Origin: Bacillota bacterium
GTDB lineage: Bacteria; Bacillota; Clostridia; Acetivibrionales; JAEZXR01
Assembly: GCA_023419605.1 (NCBI GenBank)
Contig: JAEZXR010000047.1
Location: forward strand, 1-25,290
Direction of reading: 5' to 3'
DNA: 25,290 bases
Part shown: positions 21,318 through 25,290 of the stretch, piece after piece
Layout: each line of letters opens with the position of its first letter
How positions within the stretch are numbered: the first letter of the stretch is position 1
Program-made: the position numbers and the translations under genes
The notes under the pieces: generated by a model
Told to the model about the DNA's origin: nothing
The model's database searches: none
Seen by the model: the letters and a program-made list of their open reading frames with translations, nothing else

Positions 21318-24300
21318 ATGATGTTTATGAAAAAAAGTAGAGGGACAAAACGAATTCAGAGGTCAGCAATTATTTCAATTATTACGCTTTTTACATTTCT
21401 CTTCACAATGAACAGTGCCTTTGCACTCCAAGCTGTAGTGGATCCGGATAAAAAAATATCCGATCTGGATTCGAAGAAAAATTACTGTATTATTGTCAAG
21501 TTGAACAATGAGACGGCCTCGCAAGCCGAAGCCTCGATGAGCCAAAATTCCATGGAAATACAAAAAAGCTCTTCAAAAAGTATGGCGGATATTTTAAACA
21601 AGTACAAAATAAAGAAGATGGAGCCGGTGTATAAAGGTCTGGTTCAATGGAAAAAGAAAACCGGTAAAACGGAGCAGGACTTTATCAAGAAGGTCCAGAA
21701 GGATTTTACCGGAAGGTCGGAACGGAGCCGCACGGCTCAGAAAACGGCAGATATATCCAATACCTATGTGATCGAAACCGATGCAAAGAATCAGGAAGAG
21801 TATGAAAAACTGCTGGAGTCGTTCAAAAAAGACGCCCGGTTTGAGTATGCCGAGCCTGATCTGGTGGTAACAACACAAACCATGCCGAATGATCCTTATT
21901 TTTTAAGTAAGGGAGCCTGGGGGCAGTATTATGAGGATCTGTACGGTCTAAAAATCACCTCAAGTTCCAGTGTCTGGGATATAGCAAAGGGAAATGGAGT
22001 AACTGTAGCAGTTGTCGATACGGGAGTGGATCATACCCACCCTGATATTGCAGCAAATATATGGACCAATACGAAGGAAATACCCGGCAATGGGGTGGAC
22101 GATGACGGTAATGGCTATATTGACGACACATGGGGCTGGGACTATGTCAATAACGATAATAGTCCTACCGACGATCATGGGCATGGGAGTCATGTAGCCG
22201 GAACTATTGCTGCAGTGGGCAATAATAGGGTTGGTGTTGTCGGAGTAGCGCCGGAAGCCAGGATCATGCCTGTTAAAGGACTAAATGCTGCTGGAAACGG
22301 CTATGCTTCACAACTTGCCGAGGCGATCATTTATGCAGCTCAAAATGGAGCGGATATTATCAATAACAGTTGGGCAGGCAAAGGTTATTCACAGGTTACC
22401 CAGGATGCTGTAAATTTTGCATATGAGCTGGGAGTAGTTGTCATAGCGGCAGCAGGAAATGATAATGGAAATGCAGACACGTACACTCCTGCAGGACTTG
22501 AGCATGTCCTTACGGTGGCGGCTACAGACTATTTAGACCGGAAAGCAAGTTTTTCAAACTGGGGAAGCTCCGTTGAAGTGGCGGCTCCCGGAGTGGATAT
22601 CCTGTCCTTGCGTGCAGCAGGAACCTCCATGGGCAAAGCTGTTGGAGACAGCTACACCTGTGCGAGTGGGACAAGCATGGCGGCTCCTCATGCCGCAGGC
22701 GTTGCAGCGTTAATTCTATCCAGATACCCGGAATTTACGAATGACCAGGTAAGCGCAACACTTCAGACTAACGTTACGGACGTCATGTCTCCAGGCCGTG
22801 ACGATGCAACGGGATATGGCCGTATCAATGCTGCCGCCGCACTGCAAATGAATGGTGCTATGGTAGCATCCATCGACAGCCCATCTTCCGAAAGTTCTGT
22901 AACCGGCCAGGTGGCGGTTACCGGCAGTGCTAAGGGTAGCAGCTTTTCCGGCTATACGCTGGAATACGGTAAAATAAACGGATCTGGAATGGAGCCTGTA
23001 GAATGGAAGGTCCTTGCACAGGGAAACACTCCAGTGGATCAGGGACGGCTTGGCAGCTTCGATACAACAGTCTTACCGGATGGCAAGTATGTGCTGAGAT
23101 TAAGTGTCAAGGACAGCAATTCTCCCCAAACGGTATATTTTGACTATGTAGAGGTAGTATTGGATATAATTAAGATTTCCAGTCCTGCGGAAGCGATAGA
23201 CCCGAGTTATGCTGCTCAAATAAAGCCAGGAAAGGTAATACCAATTCAAGGTACAGCTTTAGGGCAGGCATTTCAGCGCTACCGCATGGAGTGGGCAGAA
23301 GGGTTAAATCCTACCGAATGGTATACGACCGGGTTCACTCTGGAAAATGGAGGGAATGCACCGGTCACCGGGAATCTCCTGGCAAACTGGGATTCCGGTG
23401 TATATCCGGGAAGGGCCGGATATTATCAGCTGAGGCTGCTGGTGGATGGTGCCGGTTATACGAACGAAGCCCGCACAATGATTTATCTAGAACCGGATTT
23501 AACAACGGTTAACTGGCCTCAAAAGCTTGAGAAGCCATTGACAGGCTATTCAAGTGTTTTACCTGTTTACAATTCAACAGGACAAGCTGATCTTGTCGGG
23601 ATTGTTAATGCTATTGCGAGTGGAACGGCATCCATTAAAAAGTATGCTGTTGATGGATCCCTGCAATATAACTCGTCCCTCGATAGTTCGGCCTTCGGGC
23701 AGGCAGCGGTTGGAGATATTGATGAATATCCCGGAGAAGAAACGGTATATGTTAATAACGAAAAGATGCGGATTTTAAGGAATGATAATTCCTATCGCGA
23801 GTTTTCTCTGGATTCACAATACGATTTTCGTTTCGATCCTGTTGTCCTTGCAGATTTGGATGGAGATTCCGTCCTTGAGATTCTGGTGCTGGGAAGGGAT
23901 GTAAGCTCTATGACCAGATTCCTGTATGCATATAAAGCCGACGGTACCCTCGTAAGCTCGCAATTTCCGGTTCCTATATCGGATAGTATGATTTATGAGA
24001 ATAATCGATATGTCCATTTTATCGCTATGGACATGAACAACGACGGTGAAAAGGAAATTATTGCACGGCAAAGTGACAGCAGCGGTGGATCTTTCCTGAA
24101 GCTATACAAATGGGACGGGACTCCGCTGGCCTGGCAGGCAGCTCAGCCTTCGTTTTCGAATGCATATATCAAAAACATGATGGGTGGGGACCTGGATCAT
24201 GACGGACAGGGCGAAATCATCCTATGGGCTGGAGGATACGGCGATCATGATAAACAAAGAGTATATGTTATCGCTTCCGATGGAAGTATAAAGCCCGGTT

Positions 24301-25290
24301 GGCCCTACACCTATCCGGATTACGGCACGGACCGTTATGATTTTGCAATTGCAGATATGGACCGGGACGGAACCGATGATATCATTTATACACAAACCAA
24401 TGAAATCGGGATTTTAAAACTCGATGGGAAACCTTTATCCAGTGCTTGGCCTCACATCAGATCACGCTACAGCGAAAAGTTTTCACTGGGGGATATTAAT
24501 AACGATGGCTTTCCGGAAATATTGTTTATCTATATTGATGATAAACAATATACACCTTATGATGGTTCTGCTTCAAAAAGGTATACTGATTATGAATTGA
24601 GGGCAATGGACAGGAATGCACAAACCGTCCAAACGTGGAAAATCGCAGGACCAGAGGGCACAAAAGCTGTTCCTTTAAATCGAGACCCTGTTCTAGGGGA
24701 CTTTGATAACAATGGTAAGGTGGATATTGCAATTTGTCTTAACATAAGAGACGAAAATAACTATGATGCCGGTGGTGCTTTAACTGTGCTAACTACTGGT
24801 GGAGACTATAGGGCGGAGAACATGGACTGGCCGGTAAGATTTCATGATCCGCAGAATTCTTCTGTACATATAGCTACAACACCGATACCGGCGGTTACAG
24901 GCGTATCTCTCAACAAATCCTTTACCAGCATAACAGCAGGAGAAAAGGAGCAGTTGATTGCTTCTGTGGAGCCGGCGGGAGCAAGTAAAAGTATCGTATG
25001 GTCAGTCTACAGTGAGAGTGTACCCAACGTAGCTGTGGTAGCTCAGGACGGTACTGTTACTGCAAATAGTCTCGGTACGGCGGTGATAAGGGCGGCCAGT
25101 GCAACTAATCCGACTAAGTATGCCGAGTGCACAGTAACGGTGACTTCGGCGGTCGTACCGGTGACGGGAGTAAGCCTTAATAAAACATCTACTAGCATAA
25201 CAGTAGGACAAACGGAACAACTGACGGCAACAGTAGTTCCTGCCAATGCATCAAACAAGAATATCCTATGGACGGTACAAAGCCAGAGTG
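21318..25290 (+). CDS. Very large secreted subtilisin-like serine protease with FG-GAP and BIG2 domains (3' end outside window)
   Basis: The frame is open from ATG 21318 (AAAGGA, 7-nt spacing) to the window edge, at least 1324 residues. A signal peptide (MMFMKKSRGTKRIQR then a hydrophobic run, cleavage after AFA near 37) precedes an I9-like pro-region (about 45-195). The S8 domain (about 214-490) has the full triad D234 (AVVDTGVDHTHPDI), H289 (DDHGHGSHVAGT) and S453 (SGTSMAAPHAAG), with the oxyanion Asn N381 (AAAGNDNGN). Ig-like linkers follow. At about 795-1135 lie some seven FG-GAP/VCBS blades with calcium loops (DLDGD, DMNNDGEKE, DLDHDGQGE, DMDRDGTDD, DINNDGFPE, DFDNNGKVD). From 1193 there are two BIG2 repeats starting VTGVSLNK, the second cut by the edge. 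An exported, wall- or matrix-attached peptidase is likely. G+C is visibly higher than upstream. Confidence 0.93.
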   Translation, partial: MMFMKKSRGTKRIQRSAIISIITLFTFLFTMNSAFALQAVVDPDKKISDLDSKKNYCIIVKLNNETASQAEASMSQNSMEIQKSSSKSMADILNKYKIKKMEPVYKGLVQWKKKTGKTEQDFIKKVQKDFTGRSERSRTAQKTADISNTYVIETDAKNQEEYEKLLESFKKDARFEYAEPDLVVTTQTMPNDPYFLSKGAWGQYYEDLYGLKITSSSSVWDIAKGNGVTVAVVDTGVDHTHPDIAANIWTNTKEIPGNGVDDDGNGYIDDTWGWDYVNNDNSPTDDHGHGSHVAGTIAAVGNNRVGVVGVAPEARIMPVKGLNAAGNGYASQLAEAIIYAAQNGADIINNSWAGKGYSQVTQDAVNFAYELGVVVIAAAGNDNGNADTYTPAGLEHVLTVAATDYLDRKASFSNWGSSVEVAAPGVDILSLRAAGTSMGKAVGDSYTCASGTSMAAPHAAGVAALILSRYPEFTNDQVSATLQTNVTDVMSPGRDDATGYGRINAAAALQMNGAMVASIDSPSSESSVTGQVAVTGSAKGSSFSGYTLEYGKINGSGMEPVEWKVLAQGNTPVDQGRLGSFDTTVLPDGKYVLRLSVKDSNSPQTVYFDYVEVVLDIIKISSPAEAIDPSYAAQIKPGKVIPIQGTALGQAFQRYRMEWAEGLNPTEWYTTGFTLENGGNAPVTGNLLANWDSGVYPGRAGYYQLRLLVDGAGYTNEARTMIYLEPDLTTVNWPQKLEKPLTGYSSVLPVYNSTGQADLVGIVNAIASGTASIKKYAVDGSLQYNSSLDSSAFGQAAVGDIDEYPGEETVYVNNEKMRILRNDNSYREFSLDSQYDFRFDPVVLADLDGDSVLEILVLGRDVSSMTRFLYAYKADGTLVSSQFPVPISDSMIYENNRYVHFIAMDMNNDGEKEIIARQSDSSGGSFLKLYKWDGTPLAWQAAQPSFSNAYIKNMMGGDLDHDGQGEIILWAGGYGDHDKQRVYVIASDGSIKPGWPYTYPDYGTDRYDFAIADMDRDGTDDIIYTQTNEIGILKLDGKPLSSAWPHIRSRYSEKFSLGDINNDGFPEILFIYIDDKQYTPYDGSASKRYTDYELRAMDRNAQTVQTWKIAGPEGTKAVPLNRDPVLGDFDNNGKVDIAICLNIRDENNYDAGGALTVLTTGGDYRAENMDWPVRFHDPQNSSVHIATTPIPAVTGVSLNKSFTSITAGEKEQLIASVEPAGASKSIVWSVYSESVPNVAVVAQDGTVTANSLGTAVIRAASATNPTKYAECTVTVTSAVVPVTGVSLNKTSTSITVGQTEQLTATVVPANASNKNILWTVQSQS

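Noticed and set aside
21594..22193. Minus-strand frames opposite the protease gene
   Set aside because: Shadows of the S8 coding frame, which is continuous from 21318 to the window end with its catalytic triad.
1..25290. CRISPR array, tRNA or rRNA genes
   Set aside because: No regularly spaced short repeats and no cloverleaf or rRNA-like segments were seen on either strand.

Overview
The window looks like a piece of a low-GC, Gram-positive, probably clostridial chromosome. Intergenic DNA is A+T rich, ribosome-binding sites are strong (AGGAGG type), GTG and TTG starts occur, and the gene families are typical of spore-forming Firmicutes (CPBP protease, MerR with a membrane tail, WYL regulator, secreted S8 protease with BIG2 domains, solitary arginine deiminase). 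The assignment is inferred; there is no rRNA or other species marker. It is an accessory, poorly conserved region: few genes form operons, intergenic gaps are long, and about a third of the coding traces are broken.

Layout. 1-930: end of an upstream gene with its terminator, a frameshifted small gene on the minus strand, and a small HTH gene with a clear promoter and two 18-bp palindromes. 1494-3213: CPBP protease overlapping a MerR regulator with a DUF1648-like membrane tail. 3571-4797: arginine deiminase arcA. 5059-6264: inactivated IS630-family element, followed by a decayed unknown gene. 7416-9274: divergent SDR/AraC pair around a palindromic region. 9275-10281: mostly non-coding, with a glyoxalase-type remnant. 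10282-12738: secreted six-hairpin-type enzyme with a C-terminal beta-trefoil. 12769-13532: RAYT-type (REP transposase) remnant between inverted repeats, plus another gene scrap. 13592-15010: flavodoxin and an NYC1-like SDR. 15442-17134: MarR gene separated from its probable operator by a 1.23-kb IS1595-like element that carries a pyridoxamine-phosphate-oxidase-like passenger and a dead transposase. 17186-21074: a decayed island with remnants of a PAPS-reductase-family protein, a GHKL ATPase, an HD-domain protein and a sacsin-like ATPase; only the WYL regulator looks intact. 21318 to the window end: a very large secreted subtilisin-like protease with FG-GAP and BIG2 domains that runs off the edge.

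The most unusual signal is a family of dispersed intergenic repeats, five copies by eye (near 1085, 3344, 7155, 9786 and 15190). They share a core containing GGCATCTTTATTGACC or a diverged form of it, and four of the five end in a strong hairpin. They may be small transcribed RNAs or miniature mobile elements. The 17.2-21.1 kb cluster looks like the graveyard of one or more defence-type systems. All assignments come from reading sequence and translations; no database search was possible.
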